DNA of 54,365 bases from Mesorhizobium sp. (GCA_022833215.1 JAIPUZ010000008.1:1-54365), one strand, 5' to 3'. Shown: positions 34,771 to 44,876, numbered from the stretch's first letter. The notes: generated from the letters alone by a model not told the origin. Program-made: numbers and translations.

Positions 34771-35691
34771 TTGAAACTTTCCAGCAATATGCGCGGTGCC
34801 GCCTATATGGCCATCGCCATGGTCAGCTTTGCAACCAACGACGCGATCACCAAGCTGATGGCGGAATCGATCAGCGTCGCCCAGGTCATGCTGGTCAGGG
34901 GCCTTTTCGCCTCCGTCATCATTGTGCTGATAGGCTGGCAAAGCGGCGCTTTCTCGCAGATGAGCATGATCCGGCAGCCGCTGGTCGCGCTGCGCGCGGC
35001 AGGCGAAGTGGCGGCGACCGTCACTTTCCTGCTGGCTCTGGCCCATCTTCCCATCGCCAATGTCTCCGCGGTTCTGCAAGCCCTTCCGCTTGCGGTGACC
35101 ATGGGTGCCGCACTCGCATTCGGGCAAAGCGTCGGCTGGCGCAGATGGCTTGCCATTTGCGCGGGTTTCACCGGCGTCCTCATCACCGTGCGCCCGGGGT
35201 ATGAGGGCTTCAGCGTCTATTCGCTGTTCGCGCTTGCCAGCGTGGGCTTTTGCACGGTGCGCGACCTCGCCACCAGCCGCCTGCCATCGAACATTCCCAC
35301 CCATCTGGTTTCCACCATCACCTCGATTTCGGTGACGGTCACGGGAGCCATCCTGCTCAAGCCGTTGGGGGGATGGAGTTCCATGGAAATCTCTGGCGTA
35401 GCCCTTCTGGCGCTGAGCGCCACGCTTCTGCTTCTGGGCTATAATTTCATCATAATGGCGATGCGCATCGGCGAAGTCTCCTTCATCGCCCCCTTCCGCT
35501 ATACATCGCTACTTTGTTCGATCCTGTTCGGCATGATTCTGTTTTCTGAATTTCCGGACCTGTCCATGATTGCCGGCGCAACGATCATTGTCGCCTCAGG
35601 TCTCTATACGCTCTATCGTGAGCGTTTCGTCGGCCGGTACAAGACGGCGGCCGAAAGTGCGGGGCCCAGCATGGGCCCCGACGGCATATAG
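34771..35691 (+). CDS. DMT/EamA family transporter
   Basis: A 306-aa inner-membrane protein with about ten hydrophobic helices in two EamA repeats. The first ends near LITVRPGYEGFS and the second near IIVASGLYTLYRER. Substrate unknown. The likely start is TTG at 34771, eight bases after GAGGGGA. The first ATG (34789) has a poorer site. The rare start codon suggests low expression. Position between moaA and mobA suggests cotranscription with molybdenum cofactor genes. Confidence 0.85.
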   Translation: MKLSSNMRGAAYMAIAMVSFATNDAITKLMAESISVAQVMLVRGLFASVIIVLIGWQSGAFSQMSMIRQPLVALRAAGEVAATVTFLLALAHLPIANVSAVLQALPLAVTMGAALAFGQSVGWRRWLAICAGFTGVLITVRPGYEGFSVYSLFALASVGFCTVRDLATSRLPSNIPTHLVSTITSISVTVTGAILLKPLGGWSSMEISGVALLALSATLLLLGYNFIIMAMRIGEVSFIAPFRYTSLLCSILFGMILFSEFPDLSMIAGATIIVASGLYTLYRERFVGRYKTAAESAGPSMGPDGI

Positions 35692-35702
35692 GAACTGGCG
35701 GC

Positions 35703-36320
35703 ATGCATGATGCGATTGCAGGACTCATTCTGGCCGGCGGCTTGTCGAGCCGCATGGGCGGCGGTGACAAATCCCTGCTGGAACTGGACGGAAAGCCGGT
35801 GCTGCACCACATCATCGGTCGCATAAGACCGCAGGTTGCCACGCTGGCCCTCAACGCCAACGGCCATCTCGATCACTTCGCCGCATTCGGCTTGCCGGTT
35901 CTGCCGGATACGGTGCCCGGATTTCCCGGCCCGCTGGCGGGCGTACTGGCCGGGCTGGAATGGGTCGAAGCCCAGCCCTCGCATCGAACGCTCATGACCG
36001 TGGCCGGCGATACGCCCTTCCTGCCATGCGATCTCGCAGCCCGGCTGTCTGACGCGACACGCCACGACCCTCAGGCAATCGCCGTTGCAGGTTCCGGCGG
36101 CCGGGAACATCCGGTCTTTGCGCTCTGGCCAGCCGGAATATCCGCGCCGCTGCGCGCCTATCTGCGCGAAGGCGGCAGGAAGGTTTTCGATTTCGTCCGC
36201 TCGAGGCCGTTCGTCTCCGTGAATTTCGACTATGAGGAGGGCATGGATCCGTTCTTCAACATCAACACGCCTGACGATCTGGCAGAAGCGCAACGCCTGA
36301 TGTCGAGGGACCGTAAATGA
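35703..36320 (+). CDS. mobA: Molybdenum cofactor guanylyltransferase MobA
   Basis: A 205-aa nucleotidyltransferase that attaches GMP to Mo-molybdopterin to make the bis-MGD cofactor. The N-terminal GTP loop is LILAGGLSSRMGGGDKSLL. TVAGDTPFLPCDLAARL and FNINTPDDLAEAQ are typical. It starts 11 bases after the DMT gene and its stop overlaps the mobB start (ATGA). Confidence 0.96.
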   Translation: MHDAIAGLILAGGLSSRMGGGDKSLLELDGKPVLHHIIGRIRPQVATLALNANGHLDHFAAFGLPVLPDTVPGFPGPLAGVLAGLEWVEAQPSHRTLMTVAGDTPFLPCDLAARLSDATRHDPQAIAVAGSGGREHPVFALWPAGISAPLRAYLREGGRKVFDFVRSRPFVSVNFDYEEGMDPFFNINTPDDLAEAQRLMSRDRK

Positions 36321-36826
36321 GCCAGCGCGTCTTTGGGATCACGGGCTGGAAGAACTCCGGCAAGACAACCCTCACAGAGCGCCTTGTGAGGGAACTGGTT
36401 GCGCGCGGGTGGACGGTCTCCACCGTCAAGCATGCGCATCACGGTTTCGACATCGACAAGGAAGGCACCGACAGCTTTCGCCACCGGGAAGCGGGAGCCA
36501 GGGAAGTCGCCATCGTGTCCGGCCGCCGCTGGGCGCTGATGCACGAGCTCGACGGCGAGGAGGAGCCTGCGCTTGGTGATATCCTTGCGCGTATCGCCCC
36601 GTGCGACATCGTTCTGGTGGAGGGCTACAAGCACGAATCGCATCTCAAGATCGAGGCCCGCCGCCGCGACGCGCGCGACCATACGCCCCTGTCGCCGAAC
36701 GACCCGAACATTGTCGCTGTCGCCGCCGATTGTCCGCAGCCGCGCGAGACCCTTCCGGTATTCGATATCGATGATGTCCCGGCGATTGCCGACTTCATCG
36801 AGGATGTAACCCGGCTACGAATCTAG
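36317..36826 (+). CDS. mobB: Molybdopterin-guanine dinucleotide biosynthesis adapter MobB
   Basis: A 169-aa P-loop GTP-binding protein. Walker A is GWKNSGKTTLTERL. TVKHAHHGFDIDKEGTDSFR and LVEGYKHE are family signatures. MobB assists MobA. Its ATG overlaps the mobA stop by 4 bases, giving coupled synthesis. It is the last gene of the series. Confidence 0.95.
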   Translation: MSQRVFGITGWKNSGKTTLTERLVRELVARGWTVSTVKHAHHGFDIDKEGTDSFRHREAGAREVAIVSGRRWALMHELDGEEEPALGDILARIAPCDIVLVEGYKHESHLKIEARRRDARDHTPLSPNDPNIVAVAADCPQPRETLPVFDIDDVPAIADFIEDVTRLRI

Positions 36827-36908
36827 GCTGCCCGACACGTCCGGCACAGTCCCCGTGAAGGTTCCGCCGCAACGTCGCCACGCACCGGCATGCAGGCGGT
36901 TTTTGGTG

Positions 36909-36923
36909 TTGCTTTTCAAGCAA
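36909..36923. promoter_or_regulatory. Palindrome upstream of the ABC substrate-binding gene
   Basis: TTGCTT-TTC-AAGCAA is a 15-bp dyad that contains the T-N11-A spacing of LysR-type boxes. It lies 88 bases before the ATG of the binding-protein gene. No LysR gene is adjacent, so the regulator is unknown. Confidence 0.35.
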
Positions 36924-37010
36924 AAACAATGGGAGTATCCGTTATCCGGCGGTCGGAAGAACCGTCTGCGGGTATCGTTTCGATATTCGCGATAACCAGA
37001 GAGGAACGTC

Positions 37011-37787
37011 ATGCGATTTGGAAGATACGTGCTTATTGCAACTGCCAGCGCGCTGTTTGCACTTGGTTCGGCCCACGCGCAGGAAGAAGTCGTCCGCATC
37101 GGCACGGAAGGCGCCTACCCGCCGTTCAACAATCTGACTTCCGACGGCAAGCTGGAAGGCTTCGACATCGATATCGCACAGGCGCTTTGCGATGAAATGA
37201 AGGTCAGGTGCGAGTTCGTCGCGCAGGAATGGGACGGCATCATCCCGGCTCTTCAGGCCGGGAAGTTCGACGCCATCATAGCGTCCATGTCCATCACCCC
37301 GGAACGGCTGGAGCAGGTCGACTTCAGCAACAAATATTACAACACGCCGCCCGGTCTTGCAGTCCCGAAGGACAGCGACATCAACGGGGTCGGCAAGGAA
37401 GATCTGGCAGGCAAGACGATCGGCGCGCAGGCATCCACGACCCATTTCAACTATTCGACCGTGACCTACACCGACAGCACGGTAAAACCCTACCCGACAG
37501 CGCAGGAATATCAGCTCGATCTCGCCAATGGCCGTCTCGATGCCGCCAATGACGATATCATCGCCCTCACCCAATGGCTGGATTCGCCTGATGGTGCCTG
37601 CTGCAGGCTGGCTGGAACGATCACGCCTGTCGATGAAATCCACGGCCCCGGTGCCGGCATTGCCATCCGCAAGGGTGAAACCGCGCTGCGCGATCGCTTC
37701 AACGCGGCGATCCAGGCCATCCGGGAGAACGGAAAGTATAAGGAAATCAACGACAAGTACTTCAGCTTTGATGTATATGGCGATTGA
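37011..37787 (+). CDS. Amino-acid ABC transporter substrate-binding protein (Lys/Arg/His/octopine type)
   Basis: A 258-aa periplasmic binding protein with signal peptide (ATASALFALGSAHA). VRIGTEGAYPPFNNLTSDGK and GFDIDIAQALCDEMKVRCEF open the SBP_bac_3 fold. IASMSITPERLEQVDFSNKY continues it. Basic amino acid or opine ligands are typical of the group. GAGGAAC precedes ATG 37011. A strong hairpin separates it from two permease genes, as expected when the binding protein is made in excess. Confidence 0.92.
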   Translation: MRFGRYVLIATASALFALGSAHAQEEVVRIGTEGAYPPFNNLTSDGKLEGFDIDIAQALCDEMKVRCEFVAQEWDGIIPALQAGKFDAIIASMSITPERLEQVDFSNKYYNTPPGLAVPKDSDINGVGKEDLAGKTIGAQASTTHFNYSTVTYTDSTVKPYPTAQEYQLDLANGRLDAANDDIIALTQWLDSPDGACCRLAGTITPVDEIHGPGAGIAIRKGETALRDRFNAAIQAIRENGKYKEINDKYFSFDVYGD

Positions 37788-37797
37788 TTGAATAGCT

Positions 37798-37822
37798 GGG
37801 GCGGAGCCGAAAGCTTTGCCCC
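37798..37822 (+). promoter_or_regulatory. Intercistronic stem-loop between binding-protein and permease genes
   Basis: GGGGC (37798-37802) pairs with GCCCC (37818-37822), with an inner AGC/GCT pairing. No long T-run follows, so it may stabilise the upstream mRNA or partly terminate rather than stop transcription. Confidence 0.5.
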
Positions 37823-37894
37823 GGCTTTCCTGCCGGCTTTGCACCAGTCGGCAGTTTCGACAACAACGGAAATCACAGGGATACGGGCGGGGTA

Positions 37895-38608
37895 ATGCAG
37901 AGCGTTTGGACGCTGCTGAGCTGGGGGCCGGAGGGATGGCTGGATGAAATTGCCTATGGCGTTTTCATCACCGTCAGCCTGGCTCTCGCAACGCTGCCGC
38001 TGGGTCTGCTCATCGGCTTCCTGATCGCGGTGGCTAAACAGTCGCAAGAGCGCTCTCTGAAACTGGCTGCCGACATCTATACGACCATCTTCCGCGGCCT
38101 GCCGGAGCTTCTGACGCTGTTTCTTGTCTTTTACGGCGCGCAGATCGGCATCCAGCAGGTGGTGCGATTCTTCAATCCGACCGCCAGCGTCGAGGTCAAC
38201 AGCTTCGTTTCCGGCATGATCGCCCTCGGCGTGGTGTTCTCTTCCTATGCCAGCGAAGTGTTCCTGTCGGCGTTCAGGGCCATTCCACGCGGACAATATG
38301 AAGGCGGCTACGCCATCGGCCTGTCGAAATTCCAGACGATGCGGCTCGTCGTTCTGCCGCAACTCGTACGCATCGCCCTGCCCGGGCTCGCCAATCTGTG
38401 GCTCATCCTGCTCAAGGATACATCGCTCGTTTCCGCCATCGGCCTGACGGACATCTTGCGTCAGGCAGGCGTGGCCGCGCGCGTCACCAAGCAGGCTTTC
38501 CTGTTCTTCGGCTTCGCCACGCTGATCTATCTCGCACTGGCGATCCTTTCCTCCATCGGCATCGGGCTCATTGAACGCCACGTCGGCAAGCAGGAGGTTC
38601 AGCGATGA
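37895..38608 (+). CDS. Polar amino-acid ABC transporter permease (HisQ-like)
   Basis: A 237-aa inner-membrane permease with about five helices. The ATPase-coupling EAA loop region is YEGGYAIGLSKFQTMRLVVLPQ, and IFRGLPELLTLFLVFYGAQIG is typical of HisQ/ArtQ. It overlaps the next permease gene by four bases. GGCGGGG lies just ahead of ATG 37895. Confidence 0.92.
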   Translation: MQSVWTLLSWGPEGWLDEIAYGVFITVSLALATLPLGLLIGFLIAVAKQSQERSLKLAADIYTTIFRGLPELLTLFLVFYGAQIGIQQVVRFFNPTASVEVNSFVSGMIALGVVFSSYASEVFLSAFRAIPRGQYEGGYAIGLSKFQTMRLVVLPQLVRIALPGLANLWLILLKDTSLVSAIGLTDILRQAGVAARVTKQAFLFFGFATLIYLALAILSSIGIGLIERHVGKQEVQR

Positions 38609-39438
38609 GCGCTGTCGACCATCCGGCCGCCACCGAAGCCCTTCGCCCGCCACCGCCCCCGCGCGGCTGGCCGCGCGAACGCGTCATCGGCTACATACTG
38701 GTCTTCCTGTGGGCGCTGGCGTTCGTTGGCCTCGTTGCCTACCTCGTCTCGGCATGGAAGCCGGATATGTTCTGGAGATACGCTCCGGGCTATCTGTCCG
38801 GCGTGTGGGTCACCATCAAGCTGGTGGCGATTTCGGTGATGATCGGCGCGCTGTTGTCGGTCCCGATCGCCTATGGGCGCATGTCGCGCAATCCGATAAT
38901 CGCCACCTTCGCCTATGCCTATGTCTATTTCTTCCGCGGCACGCCGCTGCTCGCGCAGGCATTCCTCGTCTACTATGGTTTCGGATCGTTCCGTCCGCAA
39001 CTCGATGCCATCGGGCTGTGGAGTTTCTTCCGCGACGCCTTCAACTGTGCGCTGTTCGCATTCTCGCTGAACACGGCGGCCTATCAGGCCGAAATCCTGC
39101 GCGGCGCCATCCAGAGCGTACCGAAAGGCCAGTGGGAAGGGGCCGAATCGCTGGGGATTCCGCGCCTGCTCACACTGCGCAAGATCATCTTTCCGCAGGC
39201 GCTGATCGTGGCGTTGAGGCCATATGGCAATGAGCTGATCCTCATGGTCAAGGGATCGGCTATCGTCGCCATCATCACCGTCTACGACCTGATGGGCGTG
39301 ACCCGCCTTACCTATTCCCGCACCTTCGACTTCCAGGCTTACCTGTGGGCCGCGATCATCTACCTGCTGATCGTGGAAACCCTGCGCCACGCGGTCGACT
39401 GGGTCGAGGAACGCATCACACGCCATCTCAGGCGCTGA
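38605..39438 (+). CDS. Polar amino-acid ABC transporter permease (HisM-like)
   Basis: A 277-aa partner permease. After a Pro-rich cytoplasmic N terminus, it has about five helices with FFRGTPLLAQAFLVYYGFGS and coupling loop WEGAESLGIPRLLTLRKIIF. AGGAGGT before ATG 38605 is a near-perfect ribosome site despite coupling to the previous gene. No ATP-binding subunit follows: the next gene is a dehydrogenase, so the system must borrow an ATPase from elsewhere. Confidence 0.92.
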   Translation: MSAVDHPAATEALRPPPPPRGWPRERVIGYILVFLWALAFVGLVAYLVSAWKPDMFWRYAPGYLSGVWVTIKLVAISVMIGALLSVPIAYGRMSRNPIIATFAYAYVYFFRGTPLLAQAFLVYYGFGSFRPQLDAIGLWSFFRDAFNCALFAFSLNTAAYQAEILRGAIQSVPKGQWEGAESLGIPRLLTLRKIIFPQALIVALRPYGNELILMVKGSAIVAIITVYDLMGVTRLTYSRTFDFQAYLWAAIIYLLIVETLRHAVDWVEERITRHLRR

Positions 39439-39499
39439 CTCCCCTTACCTCCAACAATGCTTTAAGACGCAGGCGTGCTTGCGTGAAAGGACTCCGATA

Positions 39500-40369
39500 A
39501 TGGCAACAGTGGCTTTCCTTGGTCTTGGCGTGATGGGCTATCCGATGGCTGGCCACCTGAAGAACAAGGGCGGCCACGACGTCACCGTTTACAACCGCAC
39601 CGCCGCCAAAGCCGAAAAATGGGTCGGCGAACATGGCGGCCGGTTCGCCACCACCCCCGCCGAAGCGGCGGAAGGCAAGGATTTCGTTTTCGCCTGCGTG
39701 GGAAACGACGATGACCTGCGCTCGGTAACCATCGGTGCCGATGGCGCCTTTGGCGCCATGAAGAAAGGCGCGATCTTCATCGACAACACCACCGCGTCGG
39801 CCGAGGTTGCGCGCGAATTGTCCGCCAGCGCCGCTGAAGCCGGCTTTTCGTTCCTCGATGCCCCCGTCTCGGGCGGCCAGGCCGGAGCCGAAAACGGCGT
39901 CCTTACCGTCATGGTTGGCGGAGAAGAGGTGGCATTCGACCGCGCCCGCCCGGTCATCGATTCGTTTGCCCGCATGGTCGGCCTGATGGGGCCGGCCGGC
40001 GCCGGCCAGCTCACCAAGATGATCAACCAGATCGCCATTGCCGGGCTTGTGCAGGGTCTCTCCGAGGGAATCCATTTCGGCAGGAAGGCCGGGCTGGACA
40101 TCGAAAAGGTGGTCGAGGTCATATCGCGGGGTGCCGCGGGCTCGTGGCAGATGGAAAATCGCCACAAGACGATGAACGAAGGCAAATACGATTTCGGCTT
40201 TGCAGTCGACTGGATGCGCAAGGACCTCGGCATCTGCCTTGCGGAAGCGGACCGCAACGGGGCGATCCTTCCGGTCACGGCACTGGTCGATCAGTTCTAC
40301 AAGGACGTTCAGTCCATGGGCGGCGGGCGCTGGGACACGTCCTCCCTGCTGGCGCGACTCGAGCGTTGA
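39500..40369 (+). CDS. NAD(P)-dependent beta-hydroxyacid dehydrogenase (3-hydroxyisobutyrate dehydrogenase family)
   Basis: A 289-aa oxidoreductase. The Rossmann loop is FLGLGVMGYPMAGHL. FLDAPVSGGQAGAENG is the substrate-binding signature, and the catalytic Lys is in AGQLTKMINQ. Members include 3-hydroxyisobutyrate, tartronate-semialdehyde and succinic-semialdehyde (GLYR) reductases. Which one cannot be told. AAAGG lies 9 bases before ATG 39500. It follows the permeases by 61 bp. Confidence 0.92.
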   Translation: MATVAFLGLGVMGYPMAGHLKNKGGHDVTVYNRTAAKAEKWVGEHGGRFATTPAEAAEGKDFVFACVGNDDDLRSVTIGADGAFGAMKKGAIFIDNTTASAEVARELSASAAEAGFSFLDAPVSGGQAGAENGVLTVMVGGEEVAFDRARPVIDSFARMVGLMGPAGAGQLTKMINQIAIAGLVQGLSEGIHFGRKAGLDIEKVVEVISRGAAGSWQMENRHKTMNEGKYDFGFAVDWMRKDLGICLAEADRNGAILPVTALVDQFYKDVQSMGGGRWDTSSLLARLER

Positions 40370-40442
40370 GCACGGGAATTATCCGTTTAAAGGCAGCATT
40401 CTTGCTTGCTGACACCGTTCAATCCCATAATGATTGCAAATC

Positions 40443-40946
40443 ATGGCAAGCGCTTCGCAGGAACCACGCAAAACGACTCTCGACCGCATCGATATCGCCA
40501 TACTCGATACGTTGCAGAAGGACGGTCGCATTCCCAACGCCGCGCTGGCCGAAAAGGTGGGCCTGTCGCAATCGGCCTGCTCGCGCCGGCTCGACAATCT
40601 GGAACGGTCCGGAGTAATCCGGGGCTATCACGCCCGGCTGTCGAACGCTGCGCTTGGCCACCATACGACCGTGATCGTCCATATCTCGCTGTCGGGCCAG
40701 TTCGAGAAAACGCTGTCCGACTTCGAAGCGGCGATCAAGCGCTGCCCGAACGTGTTGTCCTGCCACCTGATGTCCGGCGAGTACGACTACATATTGCGCA
40801 TCGCCGCGCGCGATCTCGCGGACTATGAACGCATCCACAAGGAATGGCTGTCGGCCATGCCCCATGTGACGCGTATCAACTCGTCCTTCGCGCTGCGCGA
40901 GGTGGTGGACCGCACAGCGCTCGGCATGAAGCCGGAAATGGCGTAA
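40443..40946 (+). CDS. Lrp/AsnC-family transcriptional regulator
   Basis: A 167-aa regulator with N-terminal helix-turn-helix (LDRIDIAILDTLQKDGRIPN, ALAEKVGLSQSACSRRLDNL) and a C-terminal RAM ligand/oligomer domain (CHLMSGEYDYILRIAARDL). An amino acid or derivative is the probable effector, and the neighbouring ABC transporter and dehydrogenase are candidate targets. No ribosome site precedes ATG 40443. Confidence 0.93.
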   Translation: MASASQEPRKTTLDRIDIAILDTLQKDGRIPNAALAEKVGLSQSACSRRLDNLERSGVIRGYHARLSNAALGHHTTVIVHISLSGQFEKTLSDFEAAIKRCPNVLSCHLMSGEYDYILRIAARDLADYERIHKEWLSAMPHVTRINSSFALREVVDRTALGMKPEMA

Positions 40947-40976
40947 CTCACCTCGCAGGACAGGCGTCCCGCCACC

Positions 40977-42512
40977 CTATCTGGCGACAGAACCGGCCGG
41001 CTGCCCTTCGATCGCCAATGCCATGCGGCGTCCGAGCACCTTGCCCAGTTGCGTCACACGCGCCGCGGGCCGCTCGCCATAGAGGGAGGCAAGGTTGGAA
41101 GGCAGGACGATCTCCAGCGTGCCGTCCTCCCGTCTGTTCCACGTCAGTTGCGGAATGACACCCGGCATCGCCGCCGACAGAAGATACACCACCCGCATCG
41201 TGCCGGCGAGAATACGTGCCCGCTCCAGATAGCGCGGCATTGCCAGCAACCGGATTTCGGCGGCCGATTCGCTGAACACCCCTTCGTGACGGAAGAGATT
41301 CGTCAGCGCCAGATAGGCCCGGCCGGGATGGTCGACGCCCAGAAACGCGGCATGAGAGATGATGTTGAGCGATTGCGTGCCCCGGTATTCGGGGTGCGCC
41401 CGCCAGCCGATATCTGCCAGCAGACAGGCCGCCTTGCGATAGCGCGCCTCATCCTCCGTTTCCTCGACACCGAACATTTCGAAAGCCTGCCCGGTCCAGT
41501 CGGCAAGCTCCTGCGCATGGGTGAAGGAGCGGGAGCGCAGGCGCGCAAGCTCCTCACAGGCCGAAAGCAGCGGGTCCGCCTGCTGCTCGGCCGGCGTCAG
41601 CAGCGAATGCAGGTATCCCTCGCGCACCCCCACGGCCGAGACCACGATACGGGCAGGCCTCATCGCGCCGATGATTTCCTTCTGCACGATGGCGCCGTAA
41701 GGCAGCAGGGCGCGACGCGCCTTGGACACGCCCTCGATGCCCTTCATGCGCTCCAGATTTCCCTTTGCCACCTGCTTCAGGAACGGCATCGCACTTTCGG
41801 TGCCGATCTCATAATGATGCATGACATCCAGCGGATAGCCGGTCTTTTCCATGTGGAGGCGGGCGAGATTTCGCCAGGTGCCGCCCACGGCATAGAAAGT
41901 ACGGCCCTGCCCCGCCTTCAGCAGCCCGGCCCTGGCCACCTCCGCGCGCGCGATCTTCGCCGCCTGCTCCAGTGAATTGCCGGCCATGTCCTGAAGGCGC
42001 AGGCCCCCGAGCGGCAAGGTTATGCCGTCCCCGATATTTTCGCCGTCTATATCGACAAGCTCGAGGCTGCCGCCACCCAGATCGCCGGCAATGCCATTCG
42101 CCGGCCGGAAGCCGGAGATCACCCCGAGCGCCGAGTAATAGGCTTCCTGCCGGCCGCTCAGAACATGGATTTCGGTGCCCAGCACCTCTTCGGCACGATG
42201 GATGAAATCCGGGCCGTTTTCGGCCTCGCGCGCTGCCGCCGTTGCCACGACGTGCATGTGCACGGCGCCGGCCTGATCGGAAAGTGCGCGGAAGCGGCGG
42301 AATTCCTCCATCGCCCGCGTCACCGCGTCGGGGTCGAGCCTGCCCGTGGAAACGATGCCGCGGCCGAGGCCGGCAAGCATCTTTTCGTTGAACAGCATCG
42401 TGGGAGAACGCGCCAGCCCTTCGTAGACGACAAGCCGGATCGAGTTCGAGCCGATGTCGATGATCGAAACCGGACGCCGGTCCTGAAGCCGGCCCTGGGA
42501 AGCTGCCATCAT
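40977..42512 (-). CDS. ppx: Exopolyphosphatase, Ppx/GppA family
   Basis: A 511-aa protein of the ASKHA fold that releases Pi from polyphosphate and/or converts pppGpp to ppGpp. The N-terminal phosphate loop is SIIDIGSNSIRLVVYEG. ARVVATAAAREAENG and IAGDLGGGSLELVDID (second loop) are diagnostic. A C-terminal HD-like helical domain follows. Starts ATGATG at 42512, overlapping the ppk stop, so kinase and phosphatase are coupled. Confidence 0.95.
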   Translation of the reverse strand: MMAASQGRLQDRRPVSIIDIGSNSIRLVVYEGLARSPTMLFNEKMLAGLGRGIVSTGRLDPDAVTRAMEEFRRFRALSDQAGAVHMHVVATAAAREAENGPDFIHRAEEVLGTEIHVLSGRQEAYYSALGVISGFRPANGIAGDLGGGSLELVDIDGENIGDGITLPLGGLRLQDMAGNSLEQAAKIARAEVARAGLLKAGQGRTFYAVGGTWRNLARLHMEKTGYPLDVMHHYEIGTESAMPFLKQVAKGNLERMKGIEGVSKARRALLPYGAIVQKEIIGAMRPARIVVSAVGVREGYLHSLLTPAEQQADPLLSACEELARLRSRSFTHAQELADWTGQAFEMFGVEETEDEARYRKAACLLADIGWRAHPEYRGTQSLNIISHAAFLGVDHPGRAYLALTNLFRHEGVFSESAAEIRLLAMPRYLERARILAGTMRVVYLLSAAMPGVIPQLTWNRREDGTLEIVLPSNLASLYGERPAARVTQLGKVLGRRMALAIEGQPAGSVAR

Positions 42513-44713
42513 CAACCGGTCGTCGGGACAGTTTTCTTGCGGCGCTTGAACTGGGCTATCCGCTTCGGCGCATGCGACTTCAAGGCGTCACCCCGTCCCG
42601 AAAGGCTGGGATTGGTCATGAAATATTCCTGCGCATTGAATGGCTCCTCGCCCTCTTCAAGCACCACTCGGCGCGACGTTCCATCGGGCAATACTTCGAA
42701 ACTTTGCTGGTTGTCCACCAGATTGCCGAGCATGATCTGCCCCAGGATCTGCTCATGCACGGTCGGGTTGGTGATTGGCACCATGGTTTCAACCCGCCGA
42801 TCCAGATTTCGCGGCATCATGTCGGCCGAACTGATGTAGATGATCGCCTCGTCGGACGGCAGGCCATGGCCATTTCCGAAGCAATAGATGCGGCTATGTT
42901 CCAGAAAACGCCCGACGATGGACTTGACGCGGATGTTTTCCGACAGGCCCGGCACCTGCGGCCGCAGGCAGCAGATGCCGCGCACGACCAGATCGATTTC
43001 CACACCGGCCCGGCTCGCATCGTAAAGCGCGTCGATGACCTGTGGATCGACGAGCGAGTTCATCTTCATCCAGATGCGCGCCGGCCGGCCTTCCCGCGCA
43101 TGCCGGATCTCGCCCTCGATATGAGACAGGATCCGGCTGCGCAGGGTGAAGGGAGACATGGCGATGGTCATCTCCTCCGCCGGTTCCGCATAGCCGGTGA
43201 TGAAATTGAATATCTGCGACACGTCTCTGGCGATCTGCGGGGCCGTCGTGAAGAATGACAGGTCGGTATAGATGCGCGCCGTGATCGGATGGTAGTTGCC
43301 AGTGCCCAGATGAACGTAGTTGCGCAGCTTGCCGTCTTCTCGCCGCACCACCAGCGACATCTTGGCGTGCGTTTTCAGTTCGAGGAACCCGAAGACGACC
43401 TGCACGCCCGCGCGCTCTAGATCGCGCGCCCAGCGGATATTCGCCTCCTCGTCGAAGCGCGCCTTGAGCTCGACCAGCGCCGTAACCGATTTTCCCGCCT
43501 CAGCCGCATCGATGAGCGCGCGCACGATCGGGCTGTCGTTAGATGTGCGGTAGAGCGTCTGCTTGATCGCCACCACTTCGGGGTCGAGCGCGGCCTGGCG
43601 AAGGAACTGCACGACCACATCGAACGATTCGTAAGGGTGATGGACAACGATGTCCTTCTCGCGAATGGCGGCGAAGCAGTCGCCGCCATGCTCGCGAATG
43701 CGCTCCGGGAAACGGGGGTTGTAAGGCGTGAATTTCAGATCGTCGCGCGCCACGCCGACGATCTCGGAAATCTGGCTGAGCGCCAGCGGGCCTTCGATAA
43801 CGCTGATGCGGTTTCCGGCCACGCCCAGCTCGCCCGCCACGAAGTCCCGAAGGCTTTCCGGCATGCGGCTGTCGAATTCTATGCGGATCACCGAGCCGCG
43901 CCGGCGGCGCTTGAGTGCGGTTTCGAACAGCCGCACCAGATCCTCCGATTCTTCCTCGACTTCGATGTCGCTGTCGCGGATGATCTGGAACGTGCCGGAG
44001 CCCTTGACTTCATAGCCGGGAAACAGACGCCCGATGTAAAGGCCCACCACATCCTCCAGCGGCACGAAGCGCACGCGCCCCTTTCGGTCCGGCAGGCGGA
44101 TGTAGCGCTTGAGGGCCGGCGGCAGGCGCAAAAGCGCGCTCATGTCTTCCCCTTCCCGCAAATGACGCAATTGAAGCGCCATCGAGAATCCGAGATTGGG
44201 AATGAAGGGGAACGGATGTGCCGGATCGATCGACAGCGGCGTCAGAACCGGAAATACCTGTTCCCGGAAATATTCTTCCAGCCAAACCTTTTCATCCTTG
44301 GTGAGGGCTGAAACGTCGACAGTCTCGATACCCTCCTTTTCGAGACGCGCCATCAGTTCAGCGAGAATCTTCTGCTGATCCGACTGAAGCCGCTCCACCT
44401 CGCGCAGCACCTGTTCGAGCTGCTGTTCCGGCGTGCGCCCGTCCGGGCTCTTCAACGTGATGCGCTGGCGGACCTGCCCGGCAAGGCCGGCCACCCGCAC
44501 CATGAAGAATTCGTCGAGATTTCCCGCGGAAATCGACAGAAAGCGAACCCGCTCGAGAAGCGGGTGGCGTTCATTGCGTGCTTCCTCGAGCACGCGTCTG
44601 TTGAATTGCAGCCATGAAAATTCGCGGTTGACGAAACGGTCCGGATTGCCGCTCTCGTCTGCGGTCGCATCCAGGGTGGTGAACTCTGCCTGCTTCGGCC
44701 TCAATTCTGTCAT
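42512..44713 (-). CDS. ppk: Polyphosphate kinase PPK1
   Basis: A 733-aa enzyme polymerising ATP gamma-phosphate into polyphosphate. The N domain has [20 protein letters not shown]. The PLD-like catalytic part has [15 protein letters not shown] with the autophosphorylated His, and [11 protein letters not shown] with the second His. [20 protein letters not shown] and [13 protein letters not shown] complete the signature. Normal PPK1 length (about 690-730). Upstream of and overlapping ppx. It is divergent from the zinc-finger gene. Confidence 0.97.
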   Translation of the reverse strand: MTELRPKQAEFTTLDATADESGNPDRFVNREFSWLQFNRRVLEEARNERHPLLERVRFLSISAGNLDEFFMVRVAGLAGQVRQRITLKSPDGRTPEQQLEQVLREVERLQSDQQKILAELMARLEKEGIETVDVSALTKDEKVWLEEYFREQVFPVLTPLSIDPAHPFPFIPNLGFSMALQLRHLREGEDMSALLRLPPALKRYIRLPDRKGRVRFVPLEDVVGLYIGRLFPGYEVKGSGTFQIIRDSDIEVEEESEDLVRLFETALKRRRRGSVIRIEFDSRMPESLRDFVAGELGVAGNRISVIEGPLALSQISEIVGVARDDLKFTPYNPRFPERIREHGGDCFAAIREKDIVVHHPYESFDVVVQFLRQAALDPEVVAIKQTLYRTSNDSPIVRALIDAAEAGKSVTALVELKARFDEEANIRWARDLERAGVQVVFGFLELKTHAKMSLVVRREDGKLRNYVHLGTGNYHPITARIYTDLSFFTTAPQIARDVSQIFNFITGYAEPAEEMTIAMSPFTLRSRILSHIEGEIRHAREGRPARIWMKMNSLVDPQVIDALYDASRAGVEIDLVVRGICCLRPQVPGLSENIRVKSIVGRFLEHSRIYCFGNGHGLPSDEAIIYISSADMMPRNLDRRVETMVPITNPTVHEQILGQIMLGNLVDNQQSFEVLPDGTSRRVVLEEGEEPFNAQEYFMTNPSLSGRGDALKSHAPKRIAQFKRRKKTVPTTG

Positions 44714-44876
44714 ATCCCCGCTTTCCTCGCCCCTTGCTGGCTGGTGCCCCGGCCAGCCAGCCGGCTACACTTTTCACATTATCCTCTGGCAGGGTTTTGC
44801 GACAGTTTCATTTCATATGCTTGCAAAGAACCGACTTATGATCCAAACGCTGGATAACAGCTCGAAGGAGATGATC

